Source: Rickettsiales bacterium UBA2645 (lineage in GTDB: Bacteria; Pseudomonadota; Alphaproteobacteria; Rickettsiales; UBA1997). From it: 64,000 bases of DNA. The stretch spans positions 1 to 64,000 of the forward strand of contig DENL01000024.1 in NCBI GenBank assembly GCA_002359655.1, given 5' to 3'. A program made the position numbers and the translations under genes. The notes beneath the pieces are model-generated. The model ran no database searches. It saw only the letters and a program-made list of their open reading frames with translations, and was not told the origin of the DNA. Of this stretch, positions 53,754-63,457 are shown piece by piece (position 1 is the stretch's first letter; each line of letters starts with the position of its first letter).

Positions 53754-54637
53754 TGAAAACTTTAAAAATTTTAACTCTACTGCTTTTTATTCTAATGCCA
53801 TTTTCTGCCAAAGCTGTTCAACAGCCACGCTTTCTTGGAACTGAGAAAAAATTTAGAAGTTACGTTTATAATCCAAATGATGTTTATCTCTACATTGGGC
53901 ACTACACTTATCAAGGATTCATCGAGTTTGAAACTGGAGAAACAATCAGCACAATTTCAATGGGCGATCCATCTTTATGGATGTTTGAACATTTATCAAA
54001 TCGCCTTTTCTTAAAACCAGTTGGTGAAGATAAATCCGAAACCAACATGACAATAATCACCAATAAAAGAATTTATCACTTCGAACTTATGGCCAAAGAA
54101 GCCAAAGGCATAAATGACAAAGATTTAATTTTTGTCGCCAAGTTTGTTTATCCTGATGAAAAAGATAAAAATATCGTTGAGTTCACTAAAGCTGACAAAT
54201 CTGACGAACCTGATATGCATGACTTGTCAATTTATAATTTCAATTATCAATATACTGGTGAACCTTCAATTGCTCCCCTTAAAGTCTTTGATAATGGCGA
54301 GTTCACCTATTTTCAATTTCCCAAAAAGAATGCTGAAATTCCGGCTGTATTCACAGTTGATTCTGCTGGTTTTGAGTCTTTAGTTAACTTCAGATCTGCT
54401 GGTCAATATATAATTGTTGAAAGAGTCTCTCCGCAATTCACTCTCAGAAATGGTGCGGATATTGTCTGTGTTTATAACGCAACTATGTACAGCAATGGAA
54501 AATCAACATCAGCCCCAAGATCAATTGGTGGATCTGTTCCACCAAGTTCTTTCGCGGTTCCACAAATTACAAATGGCGCTTTACCACAACAAAATATTCA
54601 GCAACCTTCAGCACCAACTCCAAGATTTTTACAATAA
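53753..54637 (+). CDS. virB9: type IV secretion protein VirB9 (RvhB9-like)
   Basis: A 294-residue periplasmic/outer-membrane core component. The signal peptide ends near PFSAKA; the N-terminal domain contains FETGETISTISMGDPSLWMF, typical of VirB9, followed by FLKPVGED and TNMTIITNKRIYHFELM. The C-terminal domain (about 170-255), which binds VirB7 and VirB10, has NFNYQYTG and DNGEFTYFQFP. The tail is proline- and glutamine-rich. It overlaps virB8 by one base. leuS follows after 50 bases. Confidence 0.93.
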   Translation: MKTLKILTLLLFILMPFSAKAVQQPRFLGTEKKFRSYVYNPNDVYLYIGHYTYQGFIEFETGETISTISMGDPSLWMFEHLSNRLFLKPVGEDKSETNMTIITNKRIYHFELMAKEAKGINDKDLIFVAKFVYPDEKDKNIVEFTKADKSDEPDMHDLSIYNFNYQYTGEPSIAPLKVFDNGEFTYFQFPKKNAEIPAVFTVDSAGFESLVNFRSAGQYIIVERVSPQFTLRNGADIVCVYNATMYSNGKSTSAPRSIGGSVPPSSFAVPQITNGALPQQNIQQPSAPTPRFLQ

Positions 54638-54687
54638 TTCAGGCTTCTTAAAATTCTATTAGCCTGACTAAATCAAAGAAATTCATC

Positions 54688-57210
54688 ATGTCTGACATTA
54701 CAAAAATCGAAAACTATAACCACAAAATTGCCGAGAAAAAATGGCAAAAAATTTGGCAAGAAAAAGATATTTTTAAATTTGATGAAAATTCCTCTAAAGA
54801 AAAATATTATGTTCTTGAAATGTTTCCTTATCCATCAGGAAAGATTCACGTAGGACATTTGCGTAACTACGCTATTGGAGACTCGGTAGCTCGTTTTAAA
54901 AAATCTCAAGGCTTTAATGTTTTACACCCAATGGGTTTTGATGCTTTTGGCTTACCTGCTGAAAACGCTGCTTTAGAACATAAAATTCATCCGCAAGATT
55001 GGACGCTTTCCAATATCGAAACCATGAAAGCCGAACTAAAATCAATTGGTCTTGCAATTGACTGGAGTCGTGAGCTCGCAACTTGCTTGCCTGATTACTA
55101 CAAACATGAACAAAAAATTTTCCTCGATTTTTTTAAAGCTGGTTTGGCTTATCAAAAAGAATCTTTTGTTAATTGGGATCCAATCGACCAAACAGTTTTG
55201 GCTAATGAACAAGTCATTGATGGAAGAGGTTGGCGTAGTGGCGCAATTGTGGAAAAGAAAAAACTAAAACAATGGTTTTTAAAAGTTTCTGATTTTTCTG
55301 AAGAATTACTCAGTGAGCTAAAAAATCTTAAAGGCTGGGACGATCGTGTTTTAGCGATGCAAGAAAAATGGATTGGTAAAAGTGAAGGTCAAATTATCAG
55401 CTTTTTTATTGACAGAACTGCACTTAACTCAACTACAGACTCAATTAAAGTTTACACAACAAGACCAGACACTTTATTTGGCGCTTCTTTCCTTGGTATT
55501 TCACCACATCATCCAATTGCTTTAGAATTGGCACAAACAAATTCTGCGGCAAAAAACTTTATTGAAGAATGTAACGCCTCAGCAGTTGATGAACAAACCA
55601 TCGAAAAGCAAGAAAAGAAAGGCTTTAGAACCGGTTTGCAAGTTATTCACCCTCTTGATCCAAAACAAAAACTCGACGTTTATATCGCCAACTTTGTTTT
55701 GATGGAATATGGCACTGGCGCAGTATTTGGCTGCCCTGCTCACGATGAACGCGATTTTGAGTTTGCCACAAAATATAATCTACCAATTCGTCAAGTGGTT
55801 GATAGCTCTGGCTCTCCATTACCTTATCTTGAGGATGGCGTCATAATTAATTCTGATTTTTTAAATGGCTTAGACAGCGCGCAAGGCAAAGAAAAAGTTT
55901 TTGAAGTTTTATCAAAAAAAGGTCAGGCAACAAAAAAAATAAATTATCGTTTGCGCGATTGGGGCATAAGTCGTCAGCGTTATTGGGGTTGTCCGATTCC
56001 TATTCTTTATTTAGAAGACGGCTCAGCTGTTGCAGTTCCAGAAGAAGAGTTGCCAGTTCAATTGCCGCAAAATGTTGAATTTACAGGTGCTGGAAATCCT
56101 CTAGCACTTCATCCAACTTGGAAATATACCACTTATAAAGGTCAAAAAGCTATTCGTGAAACCGATACTTTTGACACTTTTTTTGAAAGCTCGTGGTATT
56201 TTTTGCGCTTTGCTTCGCAACCAAAAGACAAAGCTTTTTTGGCTGAAGCAGTAAATAAATTTTTGCCAGTTGATCAATATATTGGCGGCGTTGAACACGC
56301 AGTTTTGCATTTGCTTTATGCCAGATTTTTTACCAAAGCTTTAAAAAAATGTGGCTATTTAGATTTTACAGAACCTTTCGCAAACCTTCTTACTCAAGGC
56401 ATGGTTTGTCATCAAACTTATAAAGATAAAAAAACTGGCAAATGGATTTTTCCTTCCGAAGCTTTAGAGAAAAAGCCAGAAGAAATTATTATTGGCAGAA
56501 GTGAAAAAATGAGTAAATCGAAAAAAAATACCGTTGAACTGGCTCGCATCCTTGAATCCTACGGCGCAGATACTGCACGTCTTTTTATGCTTTCAGATTC
56601 TCCTGCTTCTCGTGATTTAGAATGGTCAGAAAGTGGCATTGACGGAGCCTGGAAATATGTTAATCGCTTGTGGAAATTGATTGCAGTAAATGCAGAGAAA
56701 TCTAGCGAGATCGCGGTTAACTCTAATCATCAAATTACAAAACTGACTCACAAAACTATTGCTGCCGTAAAAGATGAATATGAAAAAGTAAGCTTTAATC
56801 GCGCTATTGCCAAGATTCGCGAATTTTCAAACGCATTAGAAAAATTCGAAGTTAAATCAAAAGACGAAATAGCAGTGATGAATTTTGCCTTAAAAAATTT
56901 AGTGATTTTAATTTCACCAATCATGCCGCATTTAGCGGAAGAATGCTGGCAGAAACTTGGCAATCAAGGTTTAGCCAGTGAAGCTGAATTTCCTAAATTT
57001 AATCCTGAATTAATTTTTGAAGATCAAGTTGGTGTTGCTGTTCAAGTTGCAGGAAAGCTTAGAGCTGTGATTCAAATGACAAAAGGAGCAAGCAAAGAAG
57101 AGATGCAAAAATTAGCCTTTGAAAACGATAACGTAAAAAAATTCATCGAAGGCCAAGAGGTTAAAAAAATAATTATTGTACCAGATAAATTGGTTAATGT
57201 GGTGTTATAA
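54688..57210 (+). CDS. leuS: leucyl-tRNA synthetase
   Basis: A class I aminoacyl-tRNA synthetase of 840 residues. The HIGH-like motif HVGHLRNY is near residue 56, the editing domain contains [14 protein letters not shown] sequence ([10 protein letters not shown]), and the KMSKS loop appears as [11 protein letters not shown]. It follows virB9 by 50 bases and converges with the unknown gene at 57212-57886, one base apart. Confidence 0.98.
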   Translation: MSDITKIENYNHKIAEKKWQKIWQEKDIFKFDENSSKEKYYVLEMFPYPSGKIHVGHLRNYAIGDSVARFKKSQGFNVLHPMGFDAFGLPAENAALEHKIHPQDWTLSNIETMKAELKSIGLAIDWSRELATCLPDYYKHEQKIFLDFFKAGLAYQKESFVNWDPIDQTVLANEQVIDGRGWRSGAIVEKKKLKQWFLKVSDFSEELLSELKNLKGWDDRVLAMQEKWIGKSEGQIISFFIDRTALNSTTDSIKVYTTRPDTLFGASFLGISPHHPIALELAQTNSAAKNFIEECNASAVDEQTIEKQEKKGFRTGLQVIHPLDPKQKLDVYIANFVLMEYGTGAVFGCPAHDERDFEFATKYNLPIRQVVDSSGSPLPYLEDGVIINSDFLNGLDSAQGKEKVFEVLSKKGQATKKINYRLRDWGISRQRYWGCPIPILYLEDGSAVAVPEEELPVQLPQNVEFTGAGNPLALHPTWKYTTYKGQKAIRETDTFDTFFESSWYFLRFASQPKDKAFLAEAVNKFLPVDQYIGGVEHAVLHLLYARFFTKALKKCGYLDFTEPFANLLTQGMVCHQTYKDKKTGKWIFPSEALEKKPEEIIIGRSEKMSKSKKNTVELARILESYGADTARLFMLSDSPASRDLEWSESGIDGAWKYVNRLWKLIAVNAEKSSEIAVNSNHQITKLTHKTIAAVKDEYEKVSFNRAIAKIREFSNALEKFEVKSKDEIAVMNFALKNLVILISPIMPHLAEECWQKLGNQGLASEAEFPKFNPELIFEDQVGVAVQVAGKLRAVIQMTKGASKEEMQKLAFENDNVKKFIEGQEVKKIIIVPDKLVNVVL

Positions 57211-57211
57211 T

Positions 57212-57886
57212 TTAACGCTTATTTTCTTTCGATTGATCCTCGTCAAGCTTTTGGTTTCCTAGTTTTATAATTATAGTTGAAGGAGTTTGTTTTATTAGTT
57301 TTAGATTTTCTAAAGCCATTTGTCTTGAAGCTGATCCTTTTATTTTTTTTAGCTCAGTAATCAAAGTGGGATTCATCGCGTTATTAATTCTTTCGTCGCC
57401 TTCAAGAGTGAATATTAGCAAATTCAGTGCGGCGCGCATCAGCTCTGGAGTATTATCAATCAAAATATCACCAGTACCCTTTAAAACTACATTGCAAAAA
57501 TCATTACCACTCCAAGAAGTGTGACTAACTTCTTTATCGTTTCCATTTTCCTTTAAAACTTGCTCGATTTTTTCTTTAAAACTTTTTTGTAACTTTTCTT
57601 TAAAAGTTTTTTCCGATTCTTTTTCCATCACACTGCATTTTACATCTTTGATTTCAGAGCCTAATTGGCGCATCTCGTTAAGAACATGACTTAAGTTTTC
57701 ATTAACTTTTTCTGAGTTATCAAAGTGCGCAATGGCAGCGATCTGATTTTCGATATCAACCAAAATAACGATTTTACCGTTTTTGGCGTTTGGAGCTATG
57801 ATAAAGGAATCTCCAACAACGATGCCATATTCTCCGCGCAATATGATCTCTGGTTTCTCTTTAGAAATATTATTGAGGTCAATCAT
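57212..57886 (-). CDS. unknown protein with a possible degenerate CheD-like domain
   Basis: A 224-residue cytosolic protein I cannot place firmly. Residues about 20-95 (YGIVVGDSFIIAPNAK, VILVDIENQIAAIAHFDN, then a helix with VLNEMRQLGSEI and DVKCSVM) follow the strand-helix order of CheD, a receptor glutamine deamidase, including the AHF histidine, but the catalytic cysteine position holds no Cys. Residues 100-135 are rich in Lys and Glu and probably coiled. The rest is helical. There are no chemotaxis genes in the window, so a CheD function is unlikely; fold kinship is a weak inference. It is divergent from carA. Confidence 0.68.
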   Translation of the reverse strand: MIDLNNISKEKPEIILRGEYGIVVGDSFIIAPNAKNGKIVILVDIENQIAAIAHFDNSEKVNENLSHVLNEMRQLGSEIKDVKCSVMEKESEKTFKEKLQKSFKEKIEQVLKENGNDKEVSHTSWSGNDFCNVVLKGTGDILIDNTPELMRAALNLLIFTLEGDERINNAMNPTLITELKKIKGSASRQMALENLKLIKQTPSTIIIKLGNQKLDEDQSKENKR

Positions 57887-57999
57887 GATTTTGAAATTTG
57901 AATAAAGATTCTTCAGGTTGCTTGTTGAAGATTTATTTGAGAAAAATTAATTTGTAAATAAATGCAAAGCCTTTCAACTCCCGCAAATTTTAGCTTCAA

Positions 58000-59172
58000 A
58001 TGAAAGACACAAACAATTTTTATCAGTCGTCAAAAAATGCTGCGCTGATTTTCGCTGATGGATCTTGTTTTTACGGACATGGCATCGGTAAGAAATCCAC
58101 AACTAAAGGCGAAATCTGCTTTAATACAGCTATGACTGGCTACCAAGAAATATTAACCGATCCTTCATATTTAGGGCAAATCATTAATTTTACTTTTCCT
58201 CATATTGGAAATGTTGGAATCAATAATTCTGACATTGAAGCAAAATCTCCAAGAGCCGCAGGCCTTATAATTCGTGAACCAATCACCGCTCCTGCAAATT
58301 ATCGCTCTGAGTCTGGCCTTAATGATTGGTTAATAAAAAATAATATCACTGGCATTTGCGGAGTTGATACCAGACAAATCACCAAAATCATTAAAGCTAA
58401 AGGTGCAAAGTCCGTAGCAATTATTTATCAAGATGGAATTGACGAAAATCTTATTCAAAAAACTATCGCTGAATTAAAAAATTATGGTGATTTAAGCGGA
58501 GTAGAACTGGCTTCAAAAGCCAGTTTGAATCAAGAATATAAATGGTTGCAAGAGGGAAAATGGCAACAAGACAAAAACTCTTATGAAGAAATTTCTACTA
58601 AAAAATTTAAAGTCGTGGCAATTGATTATGGCACTAAACTCAATATTTTACGTTGCTTGACTCAAGCTGGTTGCGACGTCACAATTCTTGGAGCTAAAGC
58701 AAGCTACAAAGATATTATGGCCCATAATCCTGATGGCGTATTTTTATCCAACGGTCCGGGAGATCCAGCTGAAACTGGCAAATACGCAATTGCAACAATT
58801 CAAGAAATTATCAAAAATAAAATCCCGCTTTTTGGAATTTGCCTCGGTCACCAACTTTTAGCTTTAGCAATTGGCGCTCAAACCAAAAAAATGGCGCAAG
58901 GCCATCGCGGCGCTAATCACCCAGTACAAGATTTAAGAAATAAAAAAGTTGAGATCACCAGTCAAAATCACGGCTTTTGTGTTGATGCAGCAACAATCCC
59001 AGATATTGCCGAAGTTACTCATATTTCACTTTTCGACAATTCAGTTGAAGGTCTGCGCTTAAAAAATGGTTTGGCTTTTTCAGTGCAATATCACCCAGAA
59101 AGTTCTCCCGGACCAGATGATAGTTTTTACTTATTTGAAGAATTTATCTCCTTAATGAAAAACAAAAAATGA
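58000..59172 (+). CDS. carA: carbamoyl-phosphate synthase small subunit
   Basis: Glutaminase subunit feeding ammonia to CarB for arginine and pyrimidine synthesis; 390 residues, standard. The N-terminal domain has GHGIGKKSTTKGEICFNTAMTGYQE; the amidotransferase domain has the nucleophile in FGICLGHQLLAL and His/Glu in YHPESSPGP. carB is not adjacent: the antiporter-like gene overlaps its stop by four bases (ATGA). Confidence 0.97.
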   Translation: MKDTNNFYQSSKNAALIFADGSCFYGHGIGKKSTTKGEICFNTAMTGYQEILTDPSYLGQIINFTFPHIGNVGINNSDIEAKSPRAAGLIIREPITAPANYRSESGLNDWLIKNNITGICGVDTRQITKIIKAKGAKSVAIIYQDGIDENLIQKTIAELKNYGDLSGVELASKASLNQEYKWLQEGKWQQDKNSYEEISTKKFKVVAIDYGTKLNILRCLTQAGCDVTILGAKASYKDIMAHNPDGVFLSNGPGDPAETGKYAIATIQEIIKNKIPLFGICLGHQLLALAIGAQTKKMAQGHRGANHPVQDLRNKKVEITSQNHGFCVDAATIPDIAEVTHISLFDNSVEGLRLKNGLAFSVQYHPESSPGPDDSFYLFEEFISLMKNKK

Positions 59173-60668
59173 GCGCAATTGGTAATATTTACCTAATCAT
59201 TTTTTTACCGCTTTTTTCATCACTGCTTTGTCAAATTTTTAGTAAAAAATCTCTACCTTTCTCGATCGCTTTATCTTCTCTGATCTTGGTTTTTTTTCTG
59301 ATTTTAAAAGTTCTGCCCGATGTTTTGATTTACGAAAAAATCAGCAAAGATTTTGAATTAGCACCACTTTCAATCGCTTTAGAATTCAAGCTTGATGTAC
59401 TTGGAATTATTTTTCTGCTATTGGTTACCTTCCTGAAAATCGTTATTCTATTTTATTATCGCTTCGACATTGAAAGCTTTTTGGATCAGCGCGGTCGTAA
59501 AATTTTTTACTCGGTTTATTTACTTCACCTTTTTGCGTTGGTCGGAATTTTCACCAGCAATAATCTGCTTAATTTATTTTTCTTTTTTGAAATTTATGCC
59601 TTTGGCTTTTTTGCTATTTCATCAATTTCAAAAAACCTGAAAATTTCAAAATTATCTTTTCGCTATTTTTGCCTTAACTCCGCTTCTTCACTAATAATTT
59701 TATTCTGCTTTTTAGCGATTTATTTAACGTTTGGAGAAATAAATTTTAACTACATCAACGAAATTTTTGCTTTAAACGCAAATTCAAATAGCTGGTTTTC
59801 AGCCATAATTTGTCTGCTTCTGCTGCTTGCTTTTGTCGTTAAGTTTTTTCCATTTTGGCTTTATTTTGAAAATCTTAAAAGCATCAATTTGATTACAAAT
59901 TTTATTGCGGTCGATTCACTTTTTATCAAAACAAATGTGGGAATTTTTATCGTTTTAAAATTCTTATATTTTTTCTTTGGCAGTCATTTGATCTTTGACC
60001 AATTTGATTTAGCACCATTTTTAATCTTCATCTCGCTGCTGATAATTTTTTATAGCGCGATTAAACTCCACGGCCAAAAACATTTAAAAACCATCGCTGC
60101 CTATCTTTGTCTTAATAATCTTGGATTTATTTTAGCTTGCTTAGCCTTGCAAAGCTTTGAATCGCTGCAAGCGCTATTTTTTTATTTACTTAATTTCAGT
60201 TTGGTAAATTTACTGATTTTTATTTTTGCAACTTTTTTAAAAAGAAATTTCAAAACTTCTTCGATAAATAAAATTTGGCTGGTCAAACAAAACAGCTATC
60301 TGCTGGCCTTACCAATAAAATTATTAATAGTTTTTATCGCGGCTTTTCCGCTTTCGATTTTATTTTTTGCTAATTGGTATTTAGCTTATGCAAGCTTTAG
60401 TCTTGATTTTAGTGCTTTCTTATTGGTTGGTTTGGTCGTTTCAAATTTTGTTCATATTAGCTTAGCTAATAAAATTATCGTAGCATTTTCTAAAAATGAT
60501 GCCAAGTCCGATTGGCAAAAAACTAAATTGTCGGCCAAGCAATATGGCTTTTACTTAGCTTCTTTCTGGTTTTTGATTACGACAATTTACTTTTTATCTT
60601 TAACTTCAGGCCTTGCAAATAGCCTTTCTTTAAGACTTGCTTCGTTTTTACTTTCAAACTCGATTTAA
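59169..60668 (+). CDS. NuoN/MrpD-like proton-translocating membrane subunit
   Basis: A 499-residue protein with about fourteen membrane segments of the complex I/Mrp antiporter family. The N-terminal IIFLPLFSSLLC, LEFKLDVLGIIFLLLVTF, then FFFFEIYAFGFFAISS (with the conserved Glu) and VVKFFPFWLYF (lysine near a helix break) match the pattern of MrpD/NuoN. It overlaps carA by four bases and is followed after 8 bases by a related gene. Rickettsiales keep similar stand-alone subunits thought to act as cation/proton antiporters. Whether it joins complex I or an Mrp-like complex cannot be told. Confidence 0.78.
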   Translation: MSAIGNIYLIIFLPLFSSLLCQIFSKKSLPFSIALSSLILVFFLILKVLPDVLIYEKISKDFELAPLSIALEFKLDVLGIIFLLLVTFLKIVILFYYRFDIESFLDQRGRKIFYSVYLLHLFALVGIFTSNNLLNLFFFFEIYAFGFFAISSISKNLKISKLSFRYFCLNSASSLIILFCFLAIYLTFGEINFNYINEIFALNANSNSWFSAIICLLLLLAFVVKFFPFWLYFENLKSINLITNFIAVDSLFIKTNVGIFIVLKFLYFFFGSHLIFDQFDLAPFLIFISLLIIFYSAIKLHGQKHLKTIAAYLCLNNLGFILACLALQSFESLQALFFYLLNFSLVNLLIFIFATFLKRNFKTSSINKIWLVKQNSYLLALPIKLLIVFIAAFPLSILFFANWYLAYASFSLDFSAFLLVGLVVSNFVHISLANKIIVAFSKNDAKSDWQKTKLSAKQYGFYLASFWFLITTIYFLSLTSGLANSLSLRLASFLLSNSI

Positions 60669-60676
60669 AGATTTTT

Positions 60677-62134
60677 ATGTTGAAAGCGCAGTTTTTATTA
60701 CTCTCAATCAGCATCATTCCACTCTTTAACTGCCTACTTATAAAGCTATTTCAAAGTTCAGAAAAATTAATAAACATAATAAGCAAGCTACTGCCAATTT
60801 TATTTTTTTTGCATTTAATAGGTCTGCTTAACGGCTTGAATAAAGGGCAAGTTTATATTGAGCTTATCAAAAGCGCGCCAAGCATTTCTTTTGGCTTTAT
60901 GTTAGATTCAATAACGCTGAAATTTTTATTTTTGCTGAACTTTATTTGGATAATTTTTGTTTTTTATTCGCATCGTTTTTTACGCTTGCAAGACGCTAAA
61001 AATTTAAGTGAATTCAAACTATTTTTTGCTATCGCGATCGCGTTGATAAATTTAGTTTTTATTTCACAAAATTTATTGACCAGTTTGCTTTTCTACAATT
61101 GTTTGGCGCTACTTTGCCACTTTCTTGCCGTCAAATTTTTGTATAAAAAAGAGGATAAATTTTCTTATATTTTTACCTCTTTGCTTTATTTAGAATCTCT
61201 GTTTTTCTTTTTCACCATCGTCGCTACTTATAAATTTAGCGGCAGAATTGAATTTTCTACTAACGGAATTTTACCTAAAAATCTCGAGCAAATTAAAGCA
61301 GCTATTTTACTGATTTTATATTTAGGCGGATTGTTTTGCGCAGTTATTTTACCTTCTTATCTGCTTTATCGTAAGGTCAGTTTTGATTTATTGATTGTTT
61401 ATGTTTTGTTCTTTTTATCTTACGCCTTAAGCAGCCTTTATATCTTGCTTAAAATACTAGTTTTGGTTTTTTCTCTTAGCAGCTTTTCACAAATAATTTT
61501 AAAAATTGGCTTGGGATATTTTGATTTTATTTTGCTGCTCAATCTTCTGATTTCAGGAGCTTTTCTTCTTTTAAGCAAAAATTTTAAGTCAGCTTTTTTC
61601 TATCTTCTTTTTAATCAGCTTTTCTTTGCTTTATTTGCAATTTTTACTTTTGCCGCCTTTAACCAAGGCAAAGTCTATTTAGTTTTGTTGTCTTTTTTAC
61701 TTTCAATAACTCTAGTTTTTTTCTGTTTTTCTAACCTAACTTTATATTTAAGTAAGGCTGAAAACAAAAGCTTGGCTGGCTTATTTTACGATTTCAAAAT
61801 AACGATGACCTTGCTTGCTTTTGCTCTTCTAAACTTGATTGGAATTGTTCCAACAATATCTGCTTTAGAAAAATTTTTCTTAGCTAAAATTATTCTGCAG
61901 AAAAAAATATTTTTAACTGCGGCAATTTTTGTTTCTAATGCCTTAATTTTAGCCTTATTTAGTTGTCGTTTATTTTATATTTTGCTCAGTAAAAGCGAAG
62001 TCACTAGATCAGAGCATGATTTAAAACTAGCCAAAGATATTGATTTCGATTCTAGCCTAACTTTAACTGCCCTTATAACCGCAATTATGCTAGTTTTAGC
62101 TTTGATATTAAAAAACTTTTTCCCCTATGAGTGA
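60677..62134 (+). CDS. second antiporter/complex-I-like membrane subunit
   Basis: A 485-residue, strongly hydrophobic protein with about fourteen membrane segments, arranged like the preceding protein (GFMLDSITLKFLFLLNFIW near residue 75 parallels the LDVLGI segment there), but more diverged; the conserved Glu and Lys of proton-pumping subunits are not clear. FLIGIVPTISALEKFFL-like sequence near 385 fits the penultimate helices of the family. Its 3' end overlaps proA by eight bases. Probably a partner of the upstream subunit in one complex. Confidence 0.68.
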   Translation: MLKAQFLLLSISIIPLFNCLLIKLFQSSEKLINIISKLLPILFFLHLIGLLNGLNKGQVYIELIKSAPSISFGFMLDSITLKFLFLLNFIWIIFVFYSHRFLRLQDAKNLSEFKLFFAIAIALINLVFISQNLLTSLLFYNCLALLCHFLAVKFLYKKEDKFSYIFTSLLYLESLFFFFTIVATYKFSGRIEFSTNGILPKNLEQIKAAILLILYLGGLFCAVILPSYLLYRKVSFDLLIVYVLFFLSYALSSLYILLKILVLVFSLSSFSQIILKIGLGYFDFILLLNLLISGAFLLLSKNFKSAFFYLLFNQLFFALFAIFTFAAFNQGKVYLVLLSFLLSITLVFFCFSNLTLYLSKAENKSLAGLFYDFKITMTLLAFALLNLIGIVPTISALEKFFLAKIILQKKIFLTAAIFVSNALILALFSCRLFYILLSKSEVTRSEHDLKLAKDIDFDSSLTLTALITAIMLVLALILKNFFPYE

Positions 62135-63386
62135 CATAAAACGCCGAGTTGAAAAAATCTGCCAAGACGCCAAAAAAGCAAGTCTGAGCATTGCCAATTT
62201 TGATTCTAACTTGAAAGACCAAGTTCTTCTTGAAGTTGTAAAACTAATCAAAAAAAACGCTGAAAAAATCATCAAAGCTAATCAAAGAGATGTGAAAGCG
62301 GCTAAAGAAAATAATCTCGATCCAGCCAAAATTGATCGCCTTACTCTTGATGAAAAACGTGTTGCCGCTTTGGCAAGCGCTGTAAAAGAAATTATTAAAC
62401 TTCCTGATCCAGTCGGAAAAATTCTCTACGATGTCAAAAGAGAAAGCGGCATTAATGTCAAAAGAATCACTACGCCAATTGGTGTGATGTTGGCAATTTT
62501 TGAATCGCGTCCAAATGTCACTTCTGATATCGCAGCCTTGTCACTTAAGTCAGGAAATGCAGTGATTTTGCGCTCTGGCTCTGATTGTATTAACTCCGCA
62601 AAAATTTTGGTCGATATTTATCGCGAAGCTTTGGATCGTTTTTCACTCGATAAAGACGCGGTAATTTTAGTCACGGAAACTAGCAGAGAATTTGTCACAG
62701 AATTACTGAAAATGGAAAACTACATTGATGTGATAATTCCTCGCGGCGGAAAATCTCTAATCAAAGCTGTAACCGATCACACTAAAATTGCGGTGTTTCG
62801 CCATCTTGATGGCAATTGTCACACCTATATTCACGAAAAAGCTGATTTTGAAAAAGCTCGTCGCATTTTATTTAATGCCAAAATGCGTAGAGTAGGGATC
62901 TGCGGCGCAACAGAATCTTTATTAATCGATAAAAGAATCGCCAAAAAAATTCTGCCTCTAATTGTTGACGATTTAACTGAAGTTGAATGTGAAATTCGCG
63001 GCGACAAAGCCTGTCTTGAAATTGACGAAAGAATAAAACTGGCAAGCGAAAAAGATTATTACACAGAATTTTTAGACAAAATTATTGCCGTAAAAATCGT
63101 TAAAGATATTGACGACGCTATAAAACACATTTCCACCTACAGCTCTTCTCACACCGAAAGTATTGTCACCGAAGATGAAAAAGCAGCGCAGCATTTTTTA
63201 AGCAGAGTCAATTCTGCAATTGTTATGCACAACGCTTCGACGCAATTTGCCGATGGTGGAGAATTTGGCCTTGGTGCTGAAGTTGGAATCGCCACTGGTA
63301 AACTTCACGCCCGCGGTCCAGTTGGTTTGGAACAGCTAGTCACTTATAAATATATTGTTGAGGCTGACTGCGCAATTAGAAGTTAA
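62127..63386 (+). CDS. proA: glutamate-5-semialdehyde dehydrogenase
   Basis: Reduces gamma-glutamyl phosphate to the semialdehyde in proline synthesis; 419 residues, typical. The aldehyde-dehydrogenase-fold protein has GVMLAIFESRPNVTSDIA, SGNAVILRSGSD and the catalytic cysteine in RRVGICGATESLL, with HTESIVTED near the end. Its ATG lies eight bases inside the upstream membrane gene. proB is not in the window. Confidence 0.97.
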   Translation: MSDIKRRVEKICQDAKKASLSIANFDSNLKDQVLLEVVKLIKKNAEKIIKANQRDVKAAKENNLDPAKIDRLTLDEKRVAALASAVKEIIKLPDPVGKILYDVKRESGINVKRITTPIGVMLAIFESRPNVTSDIAALSLKSGNAVILRSGSDCINSAKILVDIYREALDRFSLDKDAVILVTETSREFVTELLKMENYIDVIIPRGGKSLIKAVTDHTKIAVFRHLDGNCHTYIHEKADFEKARRILFNAKMRRVGICGATESLLIDKRIAKKILPLIVDDLTEVECEIRGDKACLEIDERIKLASEKDYYTEFLDKIIAVKIVKDIDDAIKHISTYSSSHTESIVTEDEKAAQHFLSRVNSAIVMHNASTQFADGGEFGLGAEVGIATGKLHARGPVGLEQLVTYKYIVEADCAIRS

Positions 63387-63457
63387 ACAAACTTGAAATT
63401 GCTTCAAAAAATTATTATCTCGCAATCAATCCTTCCTAAATAATTTTTTCAAAATTT

